Positions 53,830 to 64,000 of a stretch of DNA of 64,000 bases are shown in pieces (position 1 is the stretch's first letter; each line of letters opens with the position of its first letter). This DNA comes from Pictodentalium vernedei (Eukaryota; Mollusca; Scaphopoda; Dentaliida; Dentaliidae). The translations under genes and the position numbers were made by a program. The notes under the pieces were generated by a model. The model saw only the letters and a program-made list of their open reading frames with translations. It did not search any database and was not told the DNA's origin. Location: assembly GCA_031216915.1 (NCBI GenBank), contig CM062296.1, forward strand, positions 793,967,823-794,031,822. The letters run 5' to 3'.

Positions 53830-54683
53830 TTTATATCATGATTAAGTTTAAATTAAGTGGATGAAGCCGATATTTTTAAAGAAAAATATCACTTTTGGCG
53901 GTCTGATAACTTGATTGTTCGATAGTTTTGTGTCGAAGCATTTCATTCACAGACACATGACATCCAGTCAGATGCTTTCTTTCCTGAAGTTCTTTCGCAT
54001 AATCAAGATTCCACATGTGTATTGGGACGTTTACCCCTTTCCATTTGATTGTTCATTATTTTCAGGAGCATCGCAACTGGGATGGGGTAGGAGTTGAGAG
54101 AAAGTTGCTGGGGATGCGCAGGCACAGATTTTAAAGGGCACTCCTGTAATTCACCACTTAGTTGGGGCGCAGTAAGTTAATTCCATTCGACACAAAGTAC
54201 CATCCCACCGACCGTGTAGACTGTTAATCTGTGACAGAAGTAGCAGAAGCCATTGGATGCATATGTTGAACAGCAAGACCATGAGTACAGACATGAAGTT
54301 AGGTGGGGTGTGGCCCTCCTATGACCATGTCTGTCGTAAATATTTGTTTGTCGGGAAAATTATTGTAGGTTGCCCAAACACCAACATTTTCTTTCAAGTC
54401 GATAATTTGAAAAAAGGTCAACCATTTACCGAAACCACAATTTTTCATTATCCCAAAATATCCTTATGTTATTATTATTGTTATTATTATTTTAAAAGAA
54501 CTACTTTTGTTCAACAAATGTACTTCTTAAAAATAATGATAATAATCGAACGTTTCGGGGCCTGTTGCATTTAATATTGTTTTTACATATATTGAGTTTA
54601 AGGAAAGTTCTTTCTGACGATCAACGACCCTTGAACCCTGTAGGAAAATTTCTTCACCTTGTTGGGGAATAATGAGATGCGGC
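53830..54683. other. Unassigned non-coding stretch
   Basis: No repeat family or coding evidence recognised; a frame at 54257-54574 is low in credibility because it runs into A/T repeats. Confidence 0.4.
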
Positions 54684-54734
54684 TAATACTTTTTGCCGGT
54701 AAAAAGGACTGTATCCTCAAATAATACAATACCA

Positions 54735-55500
54735 GTTCATAGGTATCCTCAAATACCCGCATGTGCCTATGTGCTAGGGCACATTGTGTCACATTGTACC
54801 TTTTCACATAAGCACATATGACAAAAAGGGGTTCTCCAGAAGGTATCCTATGAAGGTATCCTCAAATAATACAATACCAGGCCATAGGTATCCTCAAATA
54901 CCCGTATGTGCCTATGTGCTGCATGTTTTGTGCGCACATTGTGCACTTGCACACAATGTGCAATAGCACATGTAAAATGTGCCAGTATGTGCAAATAGCA
55001 CATGTAAAATGTGCCAGTTTGTGCAAATAGCACATGTAAAATGTGCCAGTATGTGCATGTTTGTGCTAGGGCACATCGTGCTTTTTCACATAAGCACATA
55101 TGACAAAAAAGGGATTCTCTAGTAGGTATCCTCGAATAAAACAATACCAGGCAATAGGTATCCTCAAATACCCGTATGTGCCTATGTGTTAGGGCACATT
55201 GTGTCACATTGTGCCTTTTCACATAAGCACATTAGACAAAAAAGGGATTCTCCAGTAGGTATCCTCGATAGGTATCCTCAAATAATACAATACCAGGTCA
55301 TAGGTATCCTCAAATACCCGCATGTGCCTATGTGCTGCATGTTTTGTGCGCACATTGTGCACTTGCACACAATGTGCAAATAACACATGTAAAATGTGCC
55401 AGTATGTGCAAATAGCACATGTAAAATGTGCCAGTATGTGCATGTTTGTGCTAGGGCACATTGTGCCTTTTCACATAAGCACATATGACAAAAAGTAATT
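54735..55500. repeat. Complex satellite of GTATCCTCAAAT and GCACATGTAAAATGTGCCAG modules
   Basis: Two alternating modules. One is 'taggtatcctcaaat' followed by 'acccg(c/t)atgtgcctatgtg', at about 54737, 54886, 55155 and 55298. The other is 'agcacatgtaaaatgtgcca', repeated three times at 54964-55060 and again at 55385-55440. 'gcacattgtg' motifs in both orientations make local hairpins. Short frames here are periodic and not genes. Confidence 0.8.
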
Positions 55501-56178
55501 CCATAGCCACAGGTGTTTTGCAAAAAGGGGTGCCTGGGGATATGGTCCAGGTGATTAGAAACGGATACAGCTTTGTTGTAATAAGGGGAGATAACTCTGC
55601 ATATAGATCATGGGAAATCAAGCAATCTGATTGGTTAGTTATAATTTATATAAATGATCTAGATAAATGAAACAACAAGAGTACTTGGAATAGGGTCAGA
55701 ACTAACAAGAATAGACCAGAATAGCTAAAACTAGTAATAACAAACATAGGTGTTCCAACTATTAGGCTCTTCTACGCTTCTGGAGTATACTCTAGAACAA
55801 TGGAACATGGTCAGATAGTCGAAAACTGTTGTATATGTAGATAGAAGCAGAGAATTCTGAAAGAATTCGAAATAGTAAAACTTGTCGGGTTTATTTGGGC
55901 AATTAAACAAGGATTCTGGGGAAAATTTTAAGTCAGAAAATTGCTCTTCTACAAAGGAACACACCCCGGGCCCCGCTCGGTACTATAGCACTACGTGCTA
56001 CACCGATAAAATAGGGAATCCATATAAAATAAAGTCGTTTTTGGTGATTTGGAGGGATTCTCGGGCTCATTTGGGTAATTATATAGGGAAGTCGTTCCAA
56101 AAAAATACTCCCAGTCAATCGAACATACCTGGTACAGACCTCTTAGCCCTATAAGAAGCCTTTGGATAACATAGCAAC
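55501..56178. other. Unassigned part of the composite element
   Basis: No family recognised. A small palindrome 'gtactatagcactacgtgctac' type lies near 55980-56002. Frames of 60-90 codons on both strands look like chance. Confidence 0.4.
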
Positions 56179-56377
56179 CACGTGTCACCATAGAAACAAA
56201 GATGGCGGCCCCCTTCATACAAAATGGACGAGGGAAACACGTATCACCCTAACAACACGAGCTGCGCATGCGCACTCACATCACCCATCACCATGACAAT
56301 GACGTCACAACATGGCCGCTAACATGGGTTACCATGACAACCACGTGATACCCATAATACATTGTGGTATGACGTCA
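56179..56377. promoter_or_regulatory. Promoter-like cluster: E-boxes, YY1, NRF-1 and CRE motifs
   Basis: Within 200 bp: CACGTG at 56179-56184 and 56342-56347, AAGATGGCGGCC at 56199-56210, TGCGCATGCGCA at 56263-56274, TGACGTCA at 56300-56307 and 56370-56377. These match known animal consensus sites for E-box factors, YY1, NRF-1 and CREB. The combination is typical of TATA-less housekeeping promoters in animals. Direction and target are unknown. Confidence 0.5.
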
Positions 56378-56680
56378 TATGAGATCCACCAGATGAGGGT
56401 CGTCTAGACCCTGTCCTACTACTACTATTTTCTTGACAAAATAGATCATTTCGCCATCGACACTGATCGACATGCCATTTTGTGCAAGGAAAACAACGAA
56501 TTCGCTGAGGTGCACGACGGGGTGGATATTATCATACTTGCTCGATGGAGGTGTAACTAATTTGTGTGCATTTAGATGTTTCTGTTCACTACGGTGGGAT
56601 TTAACAGAAAGGTTTTGGGAGAGAAACCATTTATAATTTGAAAATAGACTGCAATAAAACAAACAATACGTAATCTTCAT
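56375..56680 (-). CDS. Unidentified conserved peptide, left arm
   Basis: 101-codon frame on the minus strand from ATG at 56680. Its middle (SEQKH, TPPSSKYDNIHPVVHLSEFV, FLAQNG, SIS) is retained in the inverted copy at 59308-59502 although silent and flanking bases differ. After that it continues VDGEMIYFVKKIVVVGQG to a stop at 56375. No family recognised. Could be a fragment of a larger protein, or an untranslated sequence with little time to diverge. Confidence 0.35.
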   Translation of the reverse strand: MKITYCLFYCSLFSNYKWFLSQNLSVKSHRSEQKHLNAHKLVTPPSSKYDNIHPVVHLSEFVVFLAQNGMSISVDGEMIYFVKKIVVVGQGLDDPHLVDLI

Positions 56681-57300
56681 TATATATATTTAATATTACG
56701 TACGCTTCATTAAATTGTCACTTTTCACACATTCAGCTGTACATTTAGTACTTTAATAAAACATATTTTTATACACTTATCATCCTTTTACCGGCAAAAA
56801 GCTGTGTTCAAACTATTTTTTTAAATGGGAAGGTGGGGGGGGGGGGGGGGGGGTTCATAACTTATTTTCAGTTAGCGTTTTGCCAAACACATGCCGAGGT
56901 GATAATAAATATTAAAACCAACCACACATCAGTGGATACTAGTTCTAGATTCCTGTATGTCCTACCCCAATGATATTCAATACTCACAGGCGCCTATTAA
57001 GGCTGGGGTGCCTTGTTCTCACTCCACCAATCCCTATGTGTGAGCTCCCAGTGGTGGGCCGGGGGGGGGGACGACGTGGCTGAAGGCCCCCAAATGCAAA
57101 CCGTAATTAACTGTTTTTAACCCCCATGTTTCCCCAGGAGGCACCAGAATCGATCTCAGAGATTCAGTATTTGAAGAAAAAAAATATCCTAGGAAGGGCT
57201 CATAATCGTGGGAGGGAATGCACAGAATTCCATAGTTAAAGCGTTATATCAATCTAGACCCCCCCCCCCCACCCCGCCCTCTCCCCCCCCCCCCCCCACC
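56375..57300 (-). repeat. Left inverted arm of the composite element
   Basis: Reverse-complement match of about 58640-59490. Shared landmarks: the peptide-coding segment, 'cagtggtgggccggggg' (57050), 'ccaggaggcaccagaatcg' (57135) and 'ttttaccggcaaaaagc' (56787). Homopolymer runs at 56836-56853 and 57061-57070 differ in length from the other arm. Confidence 0.8.
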
Positions 57301-58639
57301 ATTTCAAAAATATGAAATGAATTTTTTTATCGAGTAGGGGCGTAGCCAGGATTCTATAAAGGGGAGGGGTAGCCAATTTTTTTTTTTTTTGGGGGGGGGA
57401 CAATCGTGATATTTGGAAGGTCGCTGTGGGGTTTGCACCCCCCCCCCCCAAAAAAAAAAGAATGCAAACTGCCACATACTGTTTTTAACCCCTACCTTTC
57501 TTCGGGGGCACAGGATCGATCTCCCCCAGAGTCTGGCAACTTAACCTTCTTTCCAGTGGTGGGGCGGGGTGGGGCTCCCAAATGCAAACTGTCACTTATT
57601 GTTTTCAACCCACAGCCAGGCCTTCGATTGGGGATCCTCGCTCTGCCACTGGGGGCCACCGTTGATATTGTATTTAGAGAATGCCATGGTTTAGTGGTCA
57701 GTGTCATTCAGTGTTAATCTGAACCGGAGATTGGGGAAGCCCCACAGTGACCACATCATAAAAGGGACAATCTCAGATGTCAGTTGTGTGGTGGAGGAAG
57801 CGATTTTAAGCCGTACATGATCTCGGACGATCACCTCAATCTACATGAAGTTTTAACTATTCTCAGTAGCCCAAATATGGACCTTATTTCAACGACAAAT
57901 ACAACAAGTCCAAGTGGTGGTAACGTGTTTGTATTGATTCCACAACATTCTCCAAGGTACACAATTGGCGTTGTGATGCGTATAAGTGGGAAAACACTGG
58001 GTCTAGGAAAGTGCCGCCATCTAGCCAAATTATAAGAAAAACTGTTTTTCATATCAAAATGCCCGGTGGAAAGCATAGTTGTTCACCGTTGTTCATAAAA
58101 GTGGAGTACCAGCTTGCCCCGAATGGGCGTTTCATCTTAATGCAGTACATTGGTGATGAAAATGTACCATTTGAAGGTTGTTTGGTGCAGAACCCACCCG
58201 CCCTATTTTTTTAAGTTGCTTGGTAAGCCAGCATGGCGACTAGAATCGAAGACTAGGCCAGTGTCCAAACCCTGTACATGTTAATTCTCTTCTCTATATT
58301 CCCTGCCCAGTAAGCACATACGATTACATTGAAACTGACATCTGAACACAATCCTTACTGTTTTTCTCTGACAGACACTGGCGCTTTAGGCTATCTTGAA
58401 CTTGCACTCCAAGATTGGGCATCAAGTAATTGGAAGCAATCCAAATCTATTGCTTGTTAATTTCAGTCGTCCACTAGACATATTGTTTATGATAGACACT
58501 AATGTGTATAGCGGGCGGTTGGAATTAATAACTAATGAATTGTTTATGATAATTTGTTTCTTGGGAGGTCTAGCCCTAGTTAGGCCTGGAAGGGACTCCG
58601 CAACGACCTTCCAAATATCATGATTGCCCCACCCCCCTT
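57301..58639. other. Central segment of the composite element
   Basis: Contains further copies of the 'caaatgcaaactg(c/t)cac' + 'tgtttt(t/c)aaccc' module (57463-57495 and 57579-57611) and many G/C runs (57251, 57286, 57389, 57438). Two consecutive frames on the plus strand (57784-58035 and 58011-58214) have a plausible composition: NLHEVLTILSSPNMDLI, FVLIPQHSPRYTIGVVMRIS, then VEYQLAPNGRFILMQYIGDE. They may be one frame split by a shift. I do not recognise the protein. Confidence 0.4.
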
Positions 58640-59490
58640 TACAGAATCCTGGCAACGCCCCACAATATATATAATGAAATGGTGGGGGGTGGGGGGACAA
58701 GATCGACATAACGCTGGCATATTTCAATGGCTTGAACTATGGAATTGAGCGTGTTCCCTCCCATGGTTGGGGGCCCTTTCCCGGATATTTTTTTCTTCAA
58801 ATTCTGAAGCTTTGAGATCGATTCTGGTGCCTCCTGAGGAAACGTGGGGTTACAAACAGTATGTTACGGTTTGCATTTGGGGCCCCTCAGCCCCCTCCCC
58901 CCCCCCCCCCCGGGCCCACCACTGGGCGCTCACACATAGGGAATAGTGAAGTGAGCACACTTGAAGGGGCCCTAGTCTTAATAGGCTCATGTGGGTATCA
59001 CTGAGGTGGGACTTACAGGAATCTAGAACTAGTATCCACTGACGTATGGTTGGTTTTAATATTTATTATTACCTCAGCATGTGTTTGGCGAAACGCTAAC
59101 TGAAAATAGAATATGAACCCCCGTTTTAAAAAAAAAAAGCTTGAACACAACTTTTTGCCGGTAAAAAGGACGTTAAGCATATAAAAACTGTTTTAAAGTA
59201 CTAAATGTACCTCTGAAAGTGTGAAGTGACAATTTAATAAAGCGTGCGCAATATAAAATGAAGATTATATATCGTTTGTTTTATTGTAGACTATTTTCAA
59301 ATTATAAATGGTTTCTCTCCAAAAAAAACTTTTTCTTAAATCCCCTCATAGTGAACAGAAACATCTAAAATTAGCGACACCTCCGTCGAGCAAGTATGAT
59401 AATATTCACCCCGTCGTGCACCTCAGCGAATTCGTTGTTTTCCTTGCACAAAATGGCGTGTCAATCAGTGATCTATTTTGCCTTGAAAAT
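58640..59490 (+). repeat. Right inverted arm of the composite element
   Basis: Inverted counterpart of 56375-57300, including 'gggcccctcagccccc', 'cgggcccaccactggg', 'ttttgccggtaaaaagg' and the peptide-coding segment. Confidence 0.8.
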
Positions 59491-59502
59491 AGCCTACAAT
59501 AA
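59308..59502 (+). CDS. Unidentified conserved peptide, right arm
   Basis: 64 codons from ATG at 59308; shares SEQKHL and TPPSSKYDNIHPVVHLSEFV with the left-arm copy, then diverges after SIS and stops. Truncated relative to the left copy. Confidence 0.3.
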   Translation: MVSLQKKLFLKSPHSEQKHLKLATPPSSKYDNIHPVVHLSEFVVFLAQNGVSISDLFCLENSLQ

Positions 59503-59669
59503 AACAAACAATACTTAATCTTTGTTATATATATTTATTATTGCGTTAGCTTCCTTAAATAATCACTTTTCACACATTCAGAGGTACATTTAGGACTTTA
59601 AAACGTAGTTTTTAAAAACTTACCATCCTTTTTACCGGATACCGTCCTTCTTACCGGCAAAAAGTATTA

Positions 59670-60193
59670 CCCTGAGATTATCTTTTCAGGCCTACCTGAA
59701 TACTTTTCCAGTTTGACACTCAATTTGAAGAAACTTGCGTGAAAAGCAAAACCATTGATATTATAATTCTGCCAAGATTCCACTTGGAGTATTATCGGAC
59801 AGCTGTCTGATTCCGGTGATATTTTGATGTGCTTTTCTGAGGACATTCACGAGTATAAATTAAATCTATTCTCGCCAGAAAACACAACCCCCACCCCTCA
59901 TGAAGCTTTGTAATTCAATTCGAACCACCCCCCTCCCCCTGATTTGATTCGTTTGGCACTGGTTCAGATATTTTCGAATCGTCGAGATGTTGTTTTGATC
60001 TCTTATGACATAAAGTATCTTTTACAGGAGGAGACCTAATGATAGATGAAAAGTTCCAGGTTTCCCCTGTTTCCGAAACTACATTGATTCCTTTTCTGAA
60101 ATAGTCCACTTTTTGACTGACTTGTCACCAAAACAAACGAATCGAACACAATATTAGAGTGTCGAGTGAAATTAATTGCTAATCTCCACGTCG
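59670..60193. other. Unassigned non-coding stretch
   Basis: No coding or repeat signal recognised. Confidence 0.4.
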
Positions 60194-60466
60194 TATAGTT
60201 AAAAGTAGAAGTCCTGTCATGACATGCGCTCAAATAGCACGTCGATCTGCGCGTTAATCTACACGGTATGGCCATATTAAGGCTATCAAATTATGTACAT
60301 AGGGCCTGTACATAAGCAATGTTTCAGCCAATGGACCTCTGGGTAACCCAGAGATCCATTGGCAGAAACATTGCCTGTGTTTGCTATGAGTATGTTGAGT
60401 AACCTTTGGAATCCATTCGATATGGCAATTTAGCTTAGATAAGCGCACAGTTCTTGACAGGACTTC
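60194..60466. mobile_element. MITE of the TACAGTTAAAACTAGAAGTC family, inverted copy
   Basis: Starts 'tatagttaaaagtagaagtc' and ends 'ttgacaggacttctaca', joined directly to the next copy. The centre is 'caatggacctctgggtaac' facing 'cagagatccattgg' (60332-60365). Confidence 0.75.
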
Positions 60467-60796
60467 TACAGTTAAAACTAGAAGTCCTGTCACGAATAGT
60501 GCGCTTATCTAGGCTTAATTGCGCGTTGGAATTGCGCGCATTTGCCATATCGAATGGCATCCAAAGCACGGCAGGTTCTCTTGGTTACTCATAGCAAACA
60601 CATGCAATGTTTCTGCCAATGGACCTCTGGGTTACCCGGAGGTCCATTGGCTGAAACATTGCTTGTGCACAGGCCATATGTACAGAATTTGATGGCTTTA
60701 CTTGGGCCATAACGCGTACATTAACGCGCATATCAACGTGCTATTTGTGCGCATCTCATGACAGGACTTCTAGTTTTAACTGTAGTTTTAACTGTA
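60467..60796. mobile_element. MITE of the TACAGTTAAAACTAGAAGTC family, second copy
   Basis: Ends 'tacagttaaaactagaagtc' and 'gacttctagttttaactgta'; the last 12 bases are duplicated (to 60796). Central palindrome 'caatggacctctgggtt' / 'acccggaggtccattgg' at about 60619-60652. Near-identical to 49717-50000 outside that centre. Confidence 0.8.
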
Positions 60797-62340
60797 AGAT
60801 GGTTCAGCATCAAAAACTTGAAAGCTGAAAAAGTTGATTCAAGACTCGATTCTATTCAAAATCCTTCGCCTGATTCGATTCGAGATTCGATTTTACTCAA
60901 ACTTTGTGATTTCCAAGAAGGCCCTAGAAATAACACGGGGTCCCTTACAAGAGAAAATATCTAAAACATCAATCGAGATGATAATGTCCCTATTGAAAAG
61001 AAGTGTGTGTGTGTGGGGGGGGGGGGGGGGGAGGGTCATACCCCTTCTTAGTTATACCCTGGTTGTTTATAAACAATAACCATTGCATTCTGATAGTTGA
61101 TTTTGATGTACTGAGTTTATTGAAGTTTTTTCTTGTTGAATTTGTCTTGTAAATTTAGCGTGTAGTATTTGCTTCTGTGCAATAGGGTGTATAAATCACG
61201 ATAAACTGTTAATTCTACCGAATTCATTTTTGTTTTTGTCTTTTTCTCAGCTCACCTATCTGGAAGTTTTGCAGTTGTGGTAATTTTTGGGGTATAATCT
61301 CAATCTACTAACAAATATCTATACCACCTTTTACCAACTAGTCACAAGCTCATCAAGTAGGTTATTTCCTCCAACGGACGGGTACTTAAAACTCACCTAA
61401 TGATATGATCAGCAACCAGATAAACACAATGATTGGGTTTCGGGTGGAATGGTTTTGCGCGCCGAAGGCGCGTAGGGACACTGTGGGCAAGTCCCTTTCG
61501 ACCCTCTGTAACTATTTCGTATCTTTTAGCTTCACGTCAAGGCATGTTGAATGAGGAAAAGGTTCTGGTACTCGGCAGTTGTCTTTGGCTCGGGCTTTCC
61601 GCGGTGTTGGGTTGTCTTTGATGGATGAATCCTCGGGTGAGGACCAGTGTGAGAGGTTGTGTCACAATGGTACTACCTCTCCCCGAGGGTACTGTGTTGT
61701 TTTATTCGGGCAAGAATAGTCTGCCACTTCGGAGATGAATGAGGTTGCGATGGCGGGCCATGATTGGCAACTCTAGTCTGCCTCAGCCTGTCTTGTTCAT
61801 TTTTCAGGATTTGCAGTGGATGTCTTTTGGATAGATATCAACAACGACCCCTTCCGGGGACCACCAGTAAGAAGACCCGAACTTCTCTGGTTCGGGGGCA
61901 GGCCTGCGTTATAATCCTATTTGGCTGGGTCAAAAAATGCGCAATATAGACGCTTACAAAAAGGGGCAGAGGCGGGACGCAGGACCAACGCTCGCCTTCC
62001 TTGAAGTGGTTGACCACTTCTAGGGATTTAGTGGAGGATGTTCAGGAACCTTGTCTTGAATAAAATCCCCCCGATTACATGGCGAGGCACCACTGTACAG
62101 TCTAAAACCCTTGAATAAATCTTCTTGAAACTGTCTGATGGTATATATACACAGGGTTGCAGCTCTGGATATTAAATGGATGATCAAAGTTTGATCCGAG
62201 GGTGGGTTCAATATACAGGGGAACATGACCTGTTTAAAAATAAAGTCTAATATCTATAGGAAACGGACATCAGGCTCAAGAAACGGTATTGGGACGTTTC
62301 GGCCTCGATATGTTTCAGGCCCTGGACGTTTCGGCCTCCT
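60797..62340. other. Unassigned stretch with simple repeats
   Basis: (GT)n plus G run at 61002-61031; a 'ttcgattcgagattcgattt' repeat near 60875; a small hairpin 'gcgcgccgaaggcgcg' at about 61457-61472; 'gacgtttcggcctc' repeated at 62292 and 62325. GC content rises from 61430 to 62000, but I find no motif or splice pattern. Confidence 0.4.
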
Positions 62341-62505
62341 ATATTAACAGTCAATAGTGAAGGGGATTATCTCATCCGCCAGTGTAGATAATAGAGGATA
62401 TTAAGAGGTGTTAATTGACCAGTATTTTTCAATTTAACAACCTTATTACCTCTGTTGTCTAACCTCCCGAATGAGATAATTTCCATCACTATTGACAGTT
62501 AATAT
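62341..62505. mobile_element. 165-bp fold-back MITE
   Basis: Imperfect palindrome along its whole length: 'atattaacagtcaatagtga' faces 'tcactattgacagttaatat', continuing 'ttatctcatccg' / 'cgaatgagataa' and 'aacaccccttaat'-type inner arms. No coding. Confidence 0.8.
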
Positions 62506-62519
62506 GGATTAGGGAATTA

Positions 62520-63821
62520 ATTGATTGACAGCACACAGTTCGAATATGATGGTGTCATCGTTGCCCGGACCTTGATACGGGCGATGCGTTTTTCCGAGGA
62601 GGCCGGCAAAGGTGTCTGCCTTGTCTTTGTCGGTGCGCGTGAAAGAGCCATCTTCCCTTTTAAGGGGTTTGGCTGTAGCTTTGCGGCTTTTGTGTTTTTG
62701 CCCAGTTAGGGTTTTGAAAGAGTCCCAGAATTTTTTAGCATCCTGGACTCCGTTTAGGTTGGCTGTTGCCTTATCCCAGTTGGCTTGTTTTTCGGTTTGG
62801 AGGGCTTTCTTAACCTCGCCATGAAGGCGGTTGTATGTGTTTTTGAGATCAGCTTTTCTTGTGGGGTCAGTTTCGGTTTTAAGAGTGCGTAGAGCTTTCC
62901 GTTTGGTTTTGATTAATGAAAGTGTGTCGCCCGAGATAGTGCTTCTCCAGGGGCATACTTCTTTTGGGCATATTTCATTAAGGGTAGAGTTGATGGTTTT
63001 TTCTATGCCCTCGCATTAGGCTTCGAGTTCAGTTGCATTAGATGGGGATCTGTTTGTGAGTCTGACATCAATGATGTCGCGGTAGAGGTTCCAGTTGATT
63101 TTCCTAAAATTCGTGTGTGTGGGGGGGGGGGGAGGGAGGGAGGTACCTGAGTGGGCCATTGCCTAGTTAGATTGAGGCATGGATCGGGAGGTGTCGCTGC
63201 CTAGGTCATCATCACTGACCCAGTGGTCGTCGATGTGATTTATCGGTGTCGCTAGTGATTATTAGGTCAAGGATTTCGGATGGGAATAGTGGATTGCTGC
63301 TGATGTAAGTTGCTGAGTTGTCGTTCATAACATGGAGGTTATGTTTTTTTGTGATTTCGAGGAGGGCTTTACCGTTGGGGCTGGTTTTGTTGCAGCCAAA
63401 GTATAGGTGTTTGGCATTGAAGTCACCGAGGAAGATGCAGTGTTTGTATTTCCTCATAAAAAATTCAAAAACTGTCGGAAACAGTTTTGCTTGGGTCGTT
63501 ATAATAACAAATAATCGCGATGTTTTTATTGTCGACTGTGATTTCAGTTGCAATCACCTCATCATCGAGGTGATCAGTTTTTATGGTCTTAGTTTTAATG
63601 TTCTGCTTTATTAGAAGAGCAACGCCGCCTCCTTTGTGATTTATCGGTCTCTTCTAATAATGCTGAATGCACTTAGTGAGAAATTTTTGTCGGGGGGGGG
63701 GGGGGGGGGGTAGCCAGCTTTCACAGATACAGACTATGTCTATATTTTCGAAATATCGGCTCATTTGACGTTTATTATTAACGCTTCTAGCGTTTCACAC
63801 GGCTATTTGTAGCTTATTCAT
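62520..63821 (-). pseudogene. Non-LTR retrotransposon (LINE) endonuclease remnant
   Basis: Minus strand. The start MNKLQIAV(stop)NARSVNN at 63821 has TGA where the family usually has Trp. Then DIVCICESWL; a poly-C run (63694-63712 on plus) and a small indel break the frame. GGGVALLIKQNIK follows, then FLGDFNAKHLYFGCN and SEILDLIITS (APE-type endonuclease core and C-terminal motifs). Beyond 63060 the linker toward RT is visible in pieces (STLNEICPKEVCPW, AKKFWDSFKTLTG). The RT itself is absent; the sequence stops near 62520. Similar to Jockey/CR1-type elements. The intervening 63080-63210 segment holds a G run and more indels. Confidence 0.8.
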
Positions 63822-64000
63822 GATGGGGGTTGATAATAAGTTGCGCTGTTTAATTATTGATTTGACAGGGGCTTTCGTTAATGTTGACAGCGGCTTTTAC
63901 TAGTGATTCTGAAATATGCGTCTTGAATAGTCGGGACGCCGATCGGCTGACATCTTGACAGATGTCAGACAGATTGGTTTTAACATGTTTGTTTAGCACC

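Larger units (their letters stand above)
54684..59669. mobile_element. Candidate composite DNA transposon with 33-bp TIRs
   Basis: The left end TAATACTTTTTGCCGGTA plus 'aaaaggactgtatcc' and the right end, read on the minus strand, TAATACTTTTTGCCGGTA plus 'agaaggacggtatcc' differ at two of 33 positions. Both outer edges fit a TA target duplication. The same motif recurs at 56790 and 59152, facing each other. Inside are a short-period satellite, a promoter-like cluster, inverted arms of about 0.9 kb and a 1.3-kb centre. No transposase domain is recognised. This may instead be several nested elements. Confidence 0.5.

Noticed and set aside
54598-55523. Cys/His-rich frames in the satellite resembling zinc-finger spacing
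   Set aside because: Periodicity comes from the GCACATGTAAAATGTGCC modules; no linker or ligand pattern of a true zinc finger.
1-64000. CRISPR array, bacterial operon or phage region
   Set aside because: No regularly spaced identical repeats with unique spacers and no bacterial-type gene density; the content is that of an animal genome.

Overview
The window looks like nuclear DNA of an invertebrate animal, most plausibly a bivalve or other mollusc. This is inferred from style: AT-rich sequence, tRNA-headed SINEs with (AATA)n tails, many fold-back MITEs, long poly-G/poly-C tracts and a heavy load of DIRS-type retrotransposons. No species-diagnostic gene is visible. There is no bacterial-type gene organisation, no CRISPR array and no rRNA. 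Host coding DNA is almost absent; I see only a few possible spliced exons.

Main content: five same-orientation copies of one DIRS-like tyrosine-recombinase retrotransposon family: element 1 (1-4246, cut by the window edge), element 2 (about 7213-12633), element 3 (17583-23523), element 4 (23600-30518) and element 5 (33686-40602). The architecture is directly readable: inverted terminal repeats of about 200 bp, a small Cys-rich ORF1, gag, an RT-RNase H ORF, an overlapping tyrosine recombinase (YR) ORF, a poly-G tract, and an internal complementary region (ICR) of about 88 bp. The ICR is the reverse complement of the two outer ends joined together. Element 5 has the best ORFs, but its gag carries a 2-nt deletion relative to the other copies and its RT lacks the segment before YLDD; RNase H and YR look intact. 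Elements 1 and 3 share an RT-less, mutation-riddled body. Element 2 lacks the YR N-terminal half. Element 4 is the most diverged, lacks a recognisable YR and carries two ICRs. Elements 2, 3 and 4 each carry a different partial duplication in the gag region.

Between these lie small DNA transposons and repeats: a non-autonomous hAT-like element with 8-bp target duplication holding a perfect 107-bp palindrome (13802-14356), nested in a second MITE; a pogo/Tigger-like MITE with a 73-bp palindrome (51228-51657); several families of 250-350 bp hairpin MITEs; tRNA-like units in inverted arrangement (31183-31930); an element with internal tandem units carrying YY1-like motifs (41.7-43.5 and 52.3-53.1 kb); and SINEs. 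From 54684 to 59669 a probable composite unit has 33-bp terminal inverted repeats, a short satellite, inverted arms of about 0.9 kb, a peptide conserved between the arms and a dense promoter-like motif cluster. The right end (62.5-64 kb) holds an antisense LINE endonuclease remnant.

Possible host exons are at 14676-14861, 44215-44337, 50038-50356 and 50968-51137 (+), and 53284-53487 (-). None is identified with a known family.
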